A DNA stretch of 64,000 nt from Mesorhizobium sp. B2-1-8 (GCF_006442545.2 NZ_CP083953.1:310001-374000), one strand, 5' to 3'; shown: positions 16,664-24,978, counted from the stretch's first letter. The notes: generated by a model not told the origin, from the sequence alone. Numbers and translations: made by a program.

Positions 16664-17300
16664 GAAGTCTCCTTTCCAGCATGCGGGCGAGCTGGGAGAG
16701 GGAAAAGCAGATGACGAAATAGATGGCGGCGGCGGTGAGATAAACCGGCAGCGGAGCAAAGGTCGCACCGCTGATGATCTGGCTGGCGCGGGTCAGCTCG
16801 ACGAAGCCGATCAGCGCGGTGAGCGAGGTGTTCTTCACCAGCTGGACGAGGAAGCCGACGGTCGGCGCGACGGAGATGCGGATCGCCTGCGGCAGCACGA
16901 CGTGGCCAAGCCGCTGCGCGTAGGTGAGGCCGAGCGCCGCGCCCGCCTCCCATTGGCGCTGCGACACCGATTGCAGGCTGCCGCGCCAGATCTCTCCGAA
17001 GAAGGCCGATGCATAGATCGACAGCGACAAGGCCGCCGCCGTCCAGGCGTCGACCGAGAGGCCGACCAGCGGCAGGCCGAAGAAGAAGACGAAGAGCTGG
17101 CCGAGCAGCGGCGTGCCCTGGATCAGGTTGATCCAGGCGATGGCCAGCCAGTTGAGCGGCCCGAACGGGATGACGCGCAGCACGGCGACGACGATGCCCA
17201 GAAGGCCGCCGCCCACCGTGGCGGTGAACGCCAGCAGCAGCGTCCAGCGCGCGGCCTCGATCAGGTAGACGATATCGGTGCCGCCAAATTCGCGGATCAT
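16650..17300 (-). CDS. ABC transporter permease, polar amino acid type (second)
   Basis: A 216-residue integral membrane protein of the HisMQ/GlnP family. The N-terminal signature INLIQGTPLLGQLFVFFFGL and the EAA loop EAGAALGLTYAQRLGHVVLP (contact to the ATPase) are both clear, and about five membrane spans are visible. It overlaps the preceding permease by four bases (ATGA) and the ATPase gene by 13 bases. Confidence 0.9.
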   Translation of the reverse strand: MIREFGGTDIVYLIEAARWTLLLAFTATVGGGLLGIVVAVLRVIPFGPLNWLAIAWINLIQGTPLLGQLFVFFFGLPLVGLSVDAWTAAALSLSIYASAFFGEIWRGSLQSVSQRQWEAGAALGLTYAQRLGHVVLPQAIRISVAPTVGFLVQLVKNTSLTALIGFVELTRASQIISGATFAPLPVYLTAAAIYFVICFSLSQLARMLERRLHVAR

Positions 17301-17968
17301 CGGCGCGGCCTCTTGACGAAGACCGCCCAGTAGACGCCGGCGAAGAAAGCGCGGAAGCCCAGTGTGAGCACGAGATAGGAAACGGTGATCAGCGTGTAGG
17401 TCTCGAAGGAGCGGTAGGTGCGTGAATCGATGAAGGCGGCCTGGTGGAACAGTTCGGTGGCGCCGATCGAGGAGACGACGCTGGTGGTCAGCATGATCAG
17501 CACGAACTGGCTGGAAAGCGCCGGGTAAATGGCCTTCATTGCCTGGAACAGCACGACATGGCGAAAGGTCTGGCCGGCGGTGAGGCCGAGCGATCGGCCG
17601 GCCTCGATCTGGCTCTGGCGCACGGACTGGAAACCGGCGCGCAGGATTTCCGCACCATAGGCGCCCATGTTGATCGACAGCGCGATCAGCGCGGCGGTGT
17701 TGGCGCCAAGCTTGATGCCGATAGAAGGCAGGCCGAAGAAGACGATGAACAGCTGCACCAGCAGCGGCGTGTTGCGCAGCGCCTCGACATAGACGCGGGC
17801 GCAGGCGCGCAGTGGCGTCAGCGGGCTTATCGAGGCCATGGCGACGATCAAGCCGATGGCAAGTCCGCAGAGCATGGTGACGACCGAGAACTGCAAGGTC
17901 AGCAGCACGCCTTGCACGATCTCGGGGATATAGCGCAGCAGGACATCAAACTTGAAATTATAGCTCAT
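17297..17968 (-). CDS. ABC transporter permease, polar amino acid type (first)
   Basis: A 223-residue permease of the HisMQ family. VEALRNTPLLVQLFIVFFGL and the EAA loop EAGRSLGLTAGQTFRHVVL mark it. It is the first gene of the importer operon, read away from the IclR gene across a 121-base intergenic region that should hold the promoter and IclR operator. ATG 17968 begins MSYNFKFDVL. Confidence 0.9.
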   Translation of the reverse strand: MSYNFKFDVLLRYIPEIVQGVLLTLQFSVVTMLCGLAIGLIVAMASISPLTPLRACARVYVEALRNTPLLVQLFIVFFGLPSIGIKLGANTAALIALSINMGAYGAEILRAGFQSVRQSQIEAGRSLGLTAGQTFRHVVLFQAMKAIYPALSSQFVLIMLTTSVVSSIGATELFHQAAFIDSRTYRSFETYTLITVSYLVLTLGFRAFFAGVYWAVFVKRPRR

Positions 17969-18089
17969 GGATGCAGAGCGTCCCCTATGCAACGCTAGGC
18001 AGATCGCTATTTTCCGCTCGGATTTGCCTGGACACCACGCTATCGTCGCTTCATATGTGACGTCAAGCGTCATCTATGAAGCGATACAA

Positions 18090-18851
18090 ATGACGGACGA
18101 CAAGCTCAATTACAGCGCGCCGGCCCTCGAAAAGGGACTGGATATCCTCGAATTGCTGGCCAACGCCGGCCAGCCCTTGGGCACGCGCCAGATCGCCGAG
18201 GAACTGGGGCGATCGAAGAACGAGATCTTCCGCATGGTCCATGTGCTGTTTGCGCGCGGCTACATCCAGCGCGACGAAGGCGGCGAGGGGCTGATGCTGT
18301 CGAACAAGCTGTTCGGGCTGGGCATGCAGACGGCGCGCGCCCGTGACCTGGTGAGCACGGCGGCCCCCATCGTCGAGCGCTTCGCCGAGGAAGTGCACCA
18401 GGCGGCGCATCTGGTTGTCGCGCATCGCGGCGAAACCGTCATCATCGCGGCAGCATCGGGCGGGGCGGACATGAACTTCTCGCTCAAGCTCGGCTATCGC
18501 CGGCCGCTGGCGGACGCCCATTCCGGGCTGGTGCTGATGGCGTTCCAGCCCAAACCGGTGCGTGACCGGATGATCGCCGAATGCCTGATGCTGATGCGCG
18601 AGCCGCCGGACCCGACGACGCTCGCCGCCGAACTCGACGCGGTGCGCGAGCGCGGCGCCATCATCCATGAAAGCCGCGACATCATCGGCGTGACCGACGT
18701 CGTCTGTCCGATAATCGCCGGCGACCGGCGCGCCGTGGCCTGCGTAACGGTTGCGGCGGTCAGCCGACGCAGCGCCGCGCCCAATTTCGAGGCCATGCTG
18801 GCGCGGCTGAAGCTCGCTTGCGCCGAGATCGCGCATGAGCTTGGAGGGTAG
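18090..18851 (+). CDS. IclR-family transcriptional regulator
   Basis: A 253-residue regulator. The N-terminal winged helix-turn-helix (about residues 9-70) has ALEKGLDILELLANAGQPLG, TRQIAEELGRSKNEIFRMVH and GYIQRDEGG. The C-terminal effector domain has HLVVAHRGETVIIAA and a late segment with VVCPIIAGDRRAVACVTVAA, typical of IclR ligand domains. It is divergent from the importer operon (gap 17969-18089) and converges with the M24 gene, so it most likely controls uptake and breakdown of the importer substrate. Known ectoine clusters are usually controlled by GntR/MocR-type or AsnC-type proteins, so an IclR here is a difference. Confidence 0.88.
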   Translation: MTDDKLNYSAPALEKGLDILELLANAGQPLGTRQIAEELGRSKNEIFRMVHVLFARGYIQRDEGGEGLMLSNKLFGLGMQTARARDLVSTAAPIVERFAEEVHQAAHLVVAHRGETVIIAAASGGADMNFSLKLGYRRPLADAHSGLVLMAFQPKPVRDRMIAECLMLMREPPDPTTLAAELDAVRERGAIIHESRDIIGVTDVVCPIIAGDRRAVACVTVAAVSRRSAAPNFEAMLARLKLACAEIAHELGG

Positions 18852-18857
18852 GGACGC

Positions 18858-20015
18858 TCAGCCCGCGACGATGATGTCGCGCGGCGTGCGGGACAGCACC
18901 TCCGCACCGGTCGTGGTGACAAGCACATTGTCGATGATGCGCGCTCCAAGGCCTTCGGCGCCGATATAGACCGGCGGCTCGATGGTGACCACCATGCCAG
19001 CCTTCAGCATGTGCGGGCTGTCGCCGATCATGTGCAGCGGCTCGGCCCAGCTCGGCGGAAAGCCCGGCCCCAGCGCATAGCCTGATGTGTGGACACGGCA
19101 GGCTTCGAGCCCGGCCTCACCGATCACGGCGCGGGCCGCCTGGTGCGGCACGGTTGCCGGCACGCCATCGCGAATCGCCGCGATCATGGCATCGCCGGCG
19201 CGCAGGACGACGTCGTGCAATTCGGCCATGCGCGGCGTCGGCGTGCCCAGCGCGAAATTGCGGCCGATAGTGGCGGTGTAGCGGTTGAAGGTGGTGCCGA
19301 ATTCGATGTTACCGAAATCGCCATGTTCAAGCCGGCGCGCGGTCGGCGCGCCGTGGCTGTAGGCGGAGCGCGGGCCGGAGACGAGGTTGATCGGGCTAGC
19401 GGCGATGCCGCTGCCATTGCGCAGCAAGGTCTCGTGGATGCCGCCGGCCAGCGCCAGTTCCGATACGCCCACCGCGAGTTGGCAGGCGAAACGCTGCATT
19501 CCGAGGTCGGCAAGGGCCGCCGCGCGCCTCATAAATCCGATCTCGGCCGGCGACTTCACCAGCTTCAGGCCGGCGATCAGCTCGGTCGCCTCGGTGACCA
19601 GGGCATCGCCGATGACGGCGCGAAGGCCGAGATAGTGATGCGGGTGGAGATAGTAGGCCGGCACTTCGAGGCCGACGCGCCTGCCGAGCACGCCGTGGCG
19701 CCGCGCCATGCCGGCGAAGACTGCGACCGGATCCTCGTTCTCGCCGCCGCCATAGCCTTGTACCTCGCCGGCAAGGGCGTCCGTCTCGAATTCATGCACC
19801 TCGCCCTGGCGTGTCAGCACGACCAGCGGCTCGTCACGCGCGCCGACCAGCAGGCATTGGAATTCCTGGTAGCTTTTGGCATCGCTGCCGGTCAGCCAAT
19901 GGATTGAGGCGGGGTGGACGGCAACCAGCCAGTCGAGGTCGCGTGCGGCCATGGCGGCGCGGACACGCGTCAGCCGATCAGCGAACTCGGCGGCGGTGAA
20001 ATCATGTTTCGACAT
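18858..20015 (-). CDS. M24-family hydrolase (EutD/DoeA-like ectoine hydrolase)
   Basis: A 385-residue protein with the creatinase N-terminal domain (DFTAAEFADRLTRVRAAMAA, PASIHWLTG) and a pita-bread M24 domain. The metal-binding D-x-T region of aminopeptidases is replaced by FNRYTATIGRNFALG, and SGYALGPGFPPSWAE and VVTIEPPVY follow. Loss of metal ligands is shared with creatinase and with the ectoine hydrolase DoeA/EutD, so this is probably an amidohydrolase acting on a small ring or amidine rather than a peptidase. Its ATG at 20015 overlaps the stop of the RidA gene, forming a two-gene operon read towards the IclR gene. Confidence 0.75.
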   Translation of the reverse strand: MSKHDFTAAEFADRLTRVRAAMAARDLDWLVAVHPASIHWLTGSDAKSYQEFQCLLVGARDEPLVVLTRQGEVHEFETDALAGEVQGYGGGENEDPVAVFAGMARRHGVLGRRVGLEVPAYYLHPHHYLGLRAVIGDALVTEATELIAGLKLVKSPAEIGFMRRAAALADLGMQRFACQLAVGVSELALAGGIHETLLRNGSGIAASPINLVSGPRSAYSHGAPTARRLEHGDFGNIEFGTTFNRYTATIGRNFALGTPTPRMAELHDVVLRAGDAMIAAIRDGVPATVPHQAARAVIGEAGLEACRVHTSGYALGPGFPPSWAEPLHMIGDSPHMLKAGMVVTIEPPVYIGAEGLGARIIDNVLVTTTGAEVLSRTPRDIIVAG

Positions 20016-21223
20016 CAGTCTTGCGTCACCGCCATTGCCTCGATCTCGATCAGCAGGTTCTCGAAGGCAAAGCCGGCGACGCGGATCGCGGTCACCGCCG
20101 GACCAGGCTCGGCGTAGAATTCGCGCTGGACGCGGGCAATCACCGCGCGCGTCGCCTCGATCCCGGCCCAGCTGCCTTCGACGTGATAGTAGATGTAGAG
20201 CTTGGCGACATCGCTTTCGTCGAGCCCGCCTTCGGCCAGCGTGCGGCGGATGAACTCGAAGACGTTGCGGGTCTGCGTTTCCATGTCGTCGCCGACGGCC
20301 TGTGCCTTGTTGTCGGCCGAGATCTGGCCGCCGATGAAGGCGAGCCCGCCGACCTTCCAACCTTGCGTGAACTGGGTGTTGGGAATGCTCCAGTCCCAAT
20401 GGTTGGCCGGCTGCAGGCGCTGCTTGTCGTCGCCGAGCATGCCGATGCCCTCGACCTGGATCAGTTCGTCGGCATTGCCCATGCCCTGGATGCGCAGTCC
20501 GGCACCGGCCGCCGAAGGCGCCGACATGTAGCGGCGTCGCACATTGGTCATCTTCTCCCAGAAGTCGGTGACCTCGCGGCCCTCGCCGAAAAAGCGGAAA
20601 TAGGTGTTCTGGCGCATCAGGCTGTGGCGGTCGCCGCCGCCCGACCGCAGCATCGTGTCGAGGTTGCGGAAGGCCTCGTCGGTCTGCACCTCGATATCGC
20701 CAAGCCCGAGCACATCGCCTTCGGCATCGAGCGAGCGCTGGCCTCCGACAAACAGCATGTCGCCGACCTTCCAGCCATGGACGAAGGGCAGCTGCTTGCG
20801 CCAGCGCCAATGACCGGGCGGGTCGAGCAGTTCGCGCTTGCCGCCGATGACCACCCAAGCGTCGACCATCAGCAGCGCGCCCTCGCGGTCGAGGCCGCAG
20901 CGGATTTCCGTTGTGGTCGGGCCGGGGGCCGCGAAACAGCCGGCGCGCACGGCATCGAGTTCGTCGAGGAAGGCGCCGACGGCATCGGCCTCGCAACTGA
21001 AATAGATGTTGTGCTTGACCACATCGGCCATGCCCGCGCCGGCCTGGGCGAGGAGGGCCGCCAGCCGGTCGAAGATGGCGCGCGCCTGACCGATTATGTC
21101 GCTTGCGACGATATTGCCGTTGGCGTCCGTCGCCATCAGCCCGCCGATGAAGACGATGTCGCCCGCGCGGACGGCCTGCGGCGCCGATCCTTCGATATCG
21201 CTGAATGTCTGCATCCGCACCAC
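20015..21223 (-). CDS. Triple-domain RidA-family protein
   Basis: A 402-residue protein made of three consecutive RidA/YjgF-like domains, at about residues 1-130 (AGDIVFIGGLMATDANGN), 140-270 (VGDMLFVGGQRSLDAEGDVL) and 280-400 (VGGLAFIGGQISADNKAQAV). Each ends with a pattern like AAPGPTTTEIR or AEPGPAVTAIRV, the position of the arginine that in RidA holds the carboxylate of the enamine. RidA proteins hydrolyse reactive enamines or imines from PLP dehydratases. Domain 2 has GLRIQGMG after a shorter loop and may be structural. GTG 21223 follows GGAGG closely; ATG 21214 is possible. It lies 116 bases from a divergent TetR gene, with a palindromic operator between. Confidence 0.8.
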   Translation of the reverse strand: MVRMQTFSDIEGSAPQAVRAGDIVFIGGLMATDANGNIVASDIIGQARAIFDRLAALLAQAGAGMADVVKHNIYFSCEADAVGAFLDELDAVRAGCFAAPGPTTTEIRCGLDREGALLMVDAWVVIGGKRELLDPPGHWRWRKQLPFVHGWKVGDMLFVGGQRSLDAEGDVLGLGDIEVQTDEAFRNLDTMLRSGGGDRHSLMRQNTYFRFFGEGREVTDFWEKMTNVRRRYMSAPSAAGAGLRIQGMGNADELIQVEGIGMLGDDKQRLQPANHWDWSIPNTQFTQGWKVGGLAFIGGQISADNKAQAVGDDMETQTRNVFEFIRRTLAEGGLDESDVAKLYIYYHVEGSWAGIEATRAVIARVQREFYAEPGPAVTAIRVAGFAFENLLIEIEAMAVTQD

Positions 21224-21248
21224 GTATCCTCCCCCACCGATTCCAACT

Positions 21249-21268
21249 TACTTACCTGCAAGTCAGTA
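21249..21268. promoter_or_regulatory. Palindromic operator between the RidA and TetR genes
   Basis: The run TACTTACCTGCAAGTCAGTA is an imperfect palindrome (16 of 20 positions symmetric) centred between the divergent RidA and TetR genes. Size and position fit a TetR-dimer operator controlling both promoters. Confidence 0.6.
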
Positions 21269-21338
21269 TTCCGTCAAATGCTGGGGATGCCGCAAAGCTT
21301 CGGCGTCCAAGGCCAACGCATTTGGCTATGATGGAAGC

Positions 21339-21944
21339 ATGGACGAGACCGACACCAGACAGGCGATCAAGGATACGGCGCTGGAGCTTCTGGTGCGCCA
21401 TGGCTATCGCGGCACCAGCTTCGGGGATATTTCGGCGGCGCTCGGTACGACGCGCGCCAATATTCACTATCATTTCGGCAACAAGCAGGCGCTCGTCGAC
21501 GAGGTGCTTGGCGACTACATGGAGGCGACGCTGAGTGCCTTGCGCGCCGTGTGGTCGGATGAGGGTGCGAAGCTCTCCGATCAGGTAGAGGCCATGATCG
21601 CCTACAGCCGCGGCCGCTTCTTGCATTTCAATCCACCCGACACGAAGGGACGAAATTGGAGCCTGATCACAAGGCTCAGGCAGGACGCCGAACTTCTTGG
21701 CGCCGATGGCCAGAAGATGCTCGACCATTTCGGCGCGGAGCTTTCCATGCTGTTTACGGATGCCCTATCGGCTGCAGGCCGACGTGGCGAGCTAGCTCCA
21801 AATATTGTCCCTAGTGATGCGGCTCTGCTGCTCGCGGCGATAGCCGACAACGCTGCGCCGATCACGCTTGCCGAAGGCGGTTTTGACATGCTGGAGAAAA
21901 CGTATCGCAGCCTGGCGCAGATCATCAAATCCAGCACCTACTGA
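21339..21944 (+). CDS. TetR-family transcriptional regulator
   Basis: A 201-residue regulator. Residues 6-55 form the helix-turn-helix: IKDTALELLVRHGYRGTSFG, then DISAALGTTRANIHYHFGNK, a typical TetR recognition helix with YHF. The C-terminal ligand domain has a helix LSDQVEAMIAYSRGRFLHFN. It is divergent from the RidA-M24 operon and is the natural candidate to bind the palindrome at 21249-21268. The ATG at 21339 has a weak site (GGAAG) just upstream. Confidence 0.87.
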   Translation: MDETDTRQAIKDTALELLVRHGYRGTSFGDISAALGTTRANIHYHFGNKQALVDEVLGDYMEATLSALRAVWSDEGAKLSDQVEAMIAYSRGRFLHFNPPDTKGRNWSLITRLRQDAELLGADGQKMLDHFGAELSMLFTDALSAAGRRGELAPNIVPSDAALLLAAIADNAAPITLAEGGFDMLEKTYRSLAQIIKSSTY

Positions 21945-22257
21945 CTTTCAGTCGGAAAAGCACATAGAGGAAGGCGGTTTGAACCGAGGCTGACTGACGC
22001 ATCAAGCGACTTGCACTTGACGCCGACATTGGTCATCCACAGGAGGAGGCGCGGCCCACCTAGTCGGGAGGCAACAATCTCGTAGGGTATTCGACGCAAA
22101 TAAGAGTCTGCGGTGGCGATCGAGGCGGCCGCCGCGTTAAGTAGACAGACGCTTTGGGAATTTCTCTTGTCAAATCAGCCCAAGAAAACCGGTCCTGTAA
22201 GCCCCTCGAGCATCGGGCTTGCCGGCAATGCGCGGCGGCGACTATGCCATTCCGGAA
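21945..22257. other. Intergenic stretch, nothing recognised
   Basis: About 310 bases between the TetR gene and a small membrane protein gene; no reading frame, hairpin or repeat I would defend. Confidence 0.4.
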
Positions 22258-22401
22258 CTAGACGAACATCATGACAATAATCGCGCCGATGACGATCAGA
22301 ACAAGGCCGCCGATCAGCATCGGCAACAGACTGTTGTCCGAGTCGATACCAGACTCAAACTGCTTTGTTGTCGGCTTGTCGCTCTTATTTGGTTCAGCCA
22401 T
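22258..22401 (-). CDS. Small tail-anchored-like membrane protein, 47 aa
   Basis: The ATG at 22401 follows AAGGAGACGAG, a strong ribosome binding site. Residues 1-24 are hydrophilic (KSDKPTTKQFESGIDSDNS) and residues 25-47 are one hydrophobic span at the C-terminus (LLPMLIGGLVLIVIGAIIVM). No function known to me; small proteins of this layout are common in rhizobia. Confidence 0.6.
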   Translation of the reverse strand: MAEPNKSDKPTTKQFESGIDSDNSLLPMLIGGLVLIVIGAIIVMMFV

Positions 22402-22550
22402 AGCTCGTCTCCTTGTGTGACAAAGATCAGCATCTGTCCGGTAAAGGGAAAGGCCTCCGTCGGGGCCCGCGACGACCCTCTGCTCAGTCCTCAAATTGAT
22501 CGGGCGACGAGATGGAAACACTTTGTCCCCGACCGTAAGAGACTTCGACC

Positions 22551-23012
22551 TTACCCGCCGCTTTGCGTCACGCCGAAAGCTTGGGGTGACGCGGGCCGGC
22601 CAAGGAAATCCTGAGGCATCAGTGCGACGTCGGCCAGCGTGTAGCGGTCAAGAACGTTCTGGAAGGAGGCTATCGCTTCGCCAAACATGCTTGAAAGCTT
22701 GCAGGATCCGGTGAGCACACATTGGTTTCCGGTAGCAAAGCACTCCACAACCGCAAAATCCGGCTCAGTCAGCCGTATGACATCGCCGATCCGGATCATC
22801 TCGGGCCGGAGTCCCAGAACGAGGCCGCCGGAACGGCCGCGGACCGCCTTCAGGTATCCGCCGCGCGTCAGGGTATTGGCGACTTTGTTGAGGTGCGTTT
22901 TCGATACCTCGAAGATCCGGGCAGTTTCCTCGATCGTGATCAGGTGATCACCGGCGGAGGCCGCGTACATCAGCATTCTCAAGGCATAGTCCGAGAAGTT
23001 GGTCAGCCTCAC
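22551..23012 (-). CDS. nsrR: Rrf2-family Fe-S regulator, NsrR-like
   Basis: A 153-residue Rrf2 protein. The winged helix-turn-helix has LTNFSDYALRMLMYAAS, TARIFEVSKTHLNKVANTL and GYLKAVRGRSGGLVL. Three cysteines at about 91, 98 and 104 (ECFATGNQCVLTGSCKL) have the spacing of the iron-sulfur ligands of NsrR, the nitric oxide sensor. It starts with GTG 23012 behind GAGAGGAAG. It lies downstream of the group III globin gene on the same strand, a classical NsrR target, and a long palindrome lies upstream of that gene. RirA or IscR are less likely from the cysteine spacing. Confidence 0.82.
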   Translation of the reverse strand: MRLTNFSDYALRMLMYAASAGDHLITIEETARIFEVSKTHLNKVANTLTRGGYLKAVRGRSGGLVLGLRPEMIRIGDVIRLTEPDFAVVECFATGNQCVLTGSCKLSSMFGEAIASFQNVLDRYTLADVALMPQDFLGRPASPQAFGVTQSGG

Positions 23013-23073
23013 CGGCGCTTCCTCTCTTGGGTTGGCGTGCTGCAATGGCAACCACTCACAAACCAATTCGGCA

Positions 23074-23538
23074 TCACAGGTCTTTCTCGGCAATCGGTTC
23101 GATGCCAATCGTGGTCTCGCCGCGGCTGAAGGCGACCGCAAGACGAAAGCTGTGAGCGATGCGCAGCGCGCGATCCATGAACAGCGCCGCGACTTCAGGC
23201 GGGCAGATACGGCGCACTGTTACGCGAAATAACGTCAACCAACGCCGGAAATGCACCTCGCCAAGGCTGCCTATCGCGAGATGTGGGGGCAGGGGCCGAC
23301 CTTCATATCGGGATGTTCGCAGCAGTGTCGCGGACCAGAAGTCACACATCTTCGCCAGATGACGCGGCCACTCGTCGGATTGTATCTGCTGGCGGAAGAT
23401 GGGACCAAGAAGCTCATCACGGCGAATTTCTTCATAGAAGCCGTCAACCACGCCGCGGATCATGGTCTCGTCGAGCACATCCGGCAACGGGAGGCCGTCG
23501 ACGATGATCGTTCTCTTGCTCCGGCTATTCCCGCTCAT
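23074..23538 (-). CDS. Group III truncated haemoglobin
   Basis: A 154-residue protein with the group III globin pattern: IRGVVDGFYEEIRRDELLGP, then KMCDFWSATLLRTSRYEGRP and HLAIGSLGEVHFRRWLTLF with the proximal histidine. Such globins bind nitric oxide or oxygen and are linked to nitrosative stress. It is followed 61 bases later by the NsrR-like gene on the same strand, suggesting one operon repressed by NsrR. Confidence 0.87.
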   Translation of the reverse strand: MSGNSRSKRTIIVDGLPLPDVLDETMIRGVVDGFYEEIRRDELLGPIFRQQIQSDEWPRHLAKMCDFWSATLLRTSRYEGRPLPPHLAIGSLGEVHFRRWLTLFRVTVRRICPPEVAALFMDRALRIAHSFRLAVAFSRGETTIGIEPIAEKDL

Positions 23539-23723
23539 GTGCTCGCCCTCATTTCCGCCAGGCCAATGCGGCTTTTGGAATCGCCGCCAGGCTCAATCCA
23601 GGCCGCCGGCTCGTCGGCAGCACCGAAGTGCGCAGTCCTTGCAGCCATGGTTTGGGGATCAGGATCTATCAATGGCTTGCATTCTGATTGTGCCTTGGCT
23701 TGGCATCGAGGTAAGCATCTCAA

Positions 23724-23754
23724 CTAAAACATACATTGTCAATGTATGTTTTAG
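23724..23754. promoter_or_regulatory. Perfect 14-bp inverted repeat, likely NsrR operator
   Basis: CTAAAACATACATT, spacer GTC, then AATGTATGTTTTAG. The AT-rich half-site with ACATACATT resembles the known NsrR half-site pattern (ATGYATTT-like, mirrored). It lies 186 bases upstream of the globin-nsrR operon. A gene in the opposite direction cannot be named. I infer an NsrR operator; another dimeric regulator is possible. Confidence 0.55.
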
Positions 23755-23840
23755 GAATATGATCATGAAGTCGGGGTTCGATGGACTGGCAAGCTTTCTG
23801 TCGAACTGCACCCTGCTGAAGGCCGAGGCGTCGGAGTTCC

Positions 23841-24377
23841 TCAAAGGCGTACGTCCGCTACTAATGAGGCGTCGCGCAACTGGCCAGGCATGAAGCCGGC
23901 TGCGCACGTGTGCCAATTGGCGGAAATGACCGAGCGCGGATCAGCATCGAGTATCGCCATCACCTCACCGGCTGACTGTGCCTGTTGCAGTCCCTCTCGA
24001 GTCCGAGGCATCCGAAGCACCCGGCACACCTGCGAAAGAGCGGGAAGGAAGGCGGAGACGGCGGACCGAGGCCAGAGCAGGGTATAAACGATATCGACCG
24101 GATCGTCGTCCGGCCCGCCGAAATCGATAGGCCGATGCAGTCGAGCAAAAGATGCCACGGGAGAAGAGATCGTGTCGAACAAGGCGTGCGGGGTCGCAAC
24201 GCCGCGGCCGAGACCTGTCGAGCCGTGACACTCGCTGCGCCAAAGGCTATGGAGAACCATCTGCTCGTCGAGTCCGGCTCTCCGCGCTATCCTGACGGCT
24301 ATTTTCGACAATGCGGAATGCTTGCCCTTTGTCGCGAGGTCAAGCGCGACATCTTCTTCTAACAAGTAGGGGATCAT
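23841..24377 (-). CDS. PTS EIIA type-2 (PtsN-like) protein
   Basis: A 178-residue protein of the fructose/nitrogen EIIA family. Phosphorylation would be at His64 in LGRGVATPHALF, the conserved site; the family pattern IDFGGPDDDPVDIVYTLLWP follows. PtsN links phosphorelay state to nitrogen, potassium and stress control and is usually beside rpoN and hpf; here it stands alone, so it is probably a second copy. ATG 24377 gives the family start MIPYLLEEDVALDL. The C-terminal 25 residues (SANWHTCAAGFMPGQL) extend beyond the usual length of about 150. Confidence 0.78.
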   Translation of the reverse strand: MIPYLLEEDVALDLATKGKHSALSKIAVRIARRAGLDEQMVLHSLWRSECHGSTGLGRGVATPHALFDTISSPVASFARLHRPIDFGGPDDDPVDIVYTLLWPRSAVSAFLPALSQVCRVLRMPRTREGLQQAQSAGEVMAILDADPRSVISANWHTCAAGFMPGQLRDASLVADVRL

Positions 24378-24814
24378 CACAGTTGCCTGTAAGACTGATC
24401 CAAACGCAATCGCGGACAACGGTCAGTCACATCGCCAGCGTAGGGAAACGTTCACTTTGGACTGAATTGGAATCCCGGCTTTCCCGGACGCGAAGCCCAA
24501 CGTCTTTCGCGTCCGGGCTAGAGGAGCCTGCGTTGAGGCGCCACGGATCTCTTCGGAAATTTTGCGTGAAAATATGCATAGCAACTGAAATGTAGTGAAG
24601 GCCTTTTTGGAATCAAGCGACGCCAATAGTGGCCGTCGCTTCAGAGTTATTCGGTTCTGTGGGTACAACCCCTTCGACGATTTGACACGTGCCGTCTTGG
24701 TTCGCGAGCTATCGCGAATGGTCTAAGGGGTCTTGGTAATGCGCATTCTGGGATCTTTGCCATCGAGTGACTGAAGAGAATTCATGGATGCAAACAGGAG
24801 ATACCAAATAAACG
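24378..24814. other. Long intergenic region before box A
   Basis: About 440 bases without a gene I would defend; the minus-strand open frame at 24423-24668 has no recognisable features. The region leads into the conserved promoter box at 24823. Confidence 0.4.
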
Positions 24815-24822
24815 CAAAAACA

Positions 24823-24852
24823 ATGCACTGAAATGCCACTTAATTTCGTTTG
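24823..24852 (+). promoter_or_regulatory. Conserved LysR-regulon box A
   Basis: ATGCACT, 17 bases, CGTTTG, with ACTTAATTT just before CGTTTG and an A-rich run (CGCAAAAACA) before the first element. It matches four other boxes in this window at the same spacing and ends 127 bases before the start of the 24979 gene, which it faces. Confidence 0.65.
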
Positions 24853-24978
24853 ACGGACGTGGCCGTCTCCTCCTTGCTTGGCGGGCACGAATAGGCCGTG
24901 TCAGCGATGAAGATCGGATATTAGGTCTTCCATCTTTTGGCTGTTGCGCGGCTTCTACCAAAACAAGGAGTTACCGTG

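Noticed and set aside
18858..20996. Single 712-codon minus-strand frame as one fusion protein
   Set aside because: Its first 330 codons are out of frame with the RidA gene and Arg-rich; the real M24 gene starts at 20015 inside it.
20021..21331. Plus-strand open frame of 436 codons
   Set aside because: Antisense to the triple RidA gene; no motif seen.
23759..23893. Short plus-strand frame after the palindrome (MIMKSGFDGLASFLSNCTLL)
   Set aside because: It lies just right of the likely NsrR operator and could be a remnant of a divergent gene, but it is 44 codons, overlaps the PtsN-like gene and matches nothing I know.
24423..24668. Minus-strand frame of 81 codons in the gap before box A
   Set aside because: No ribosome binding site or domain; composition not protein-like.
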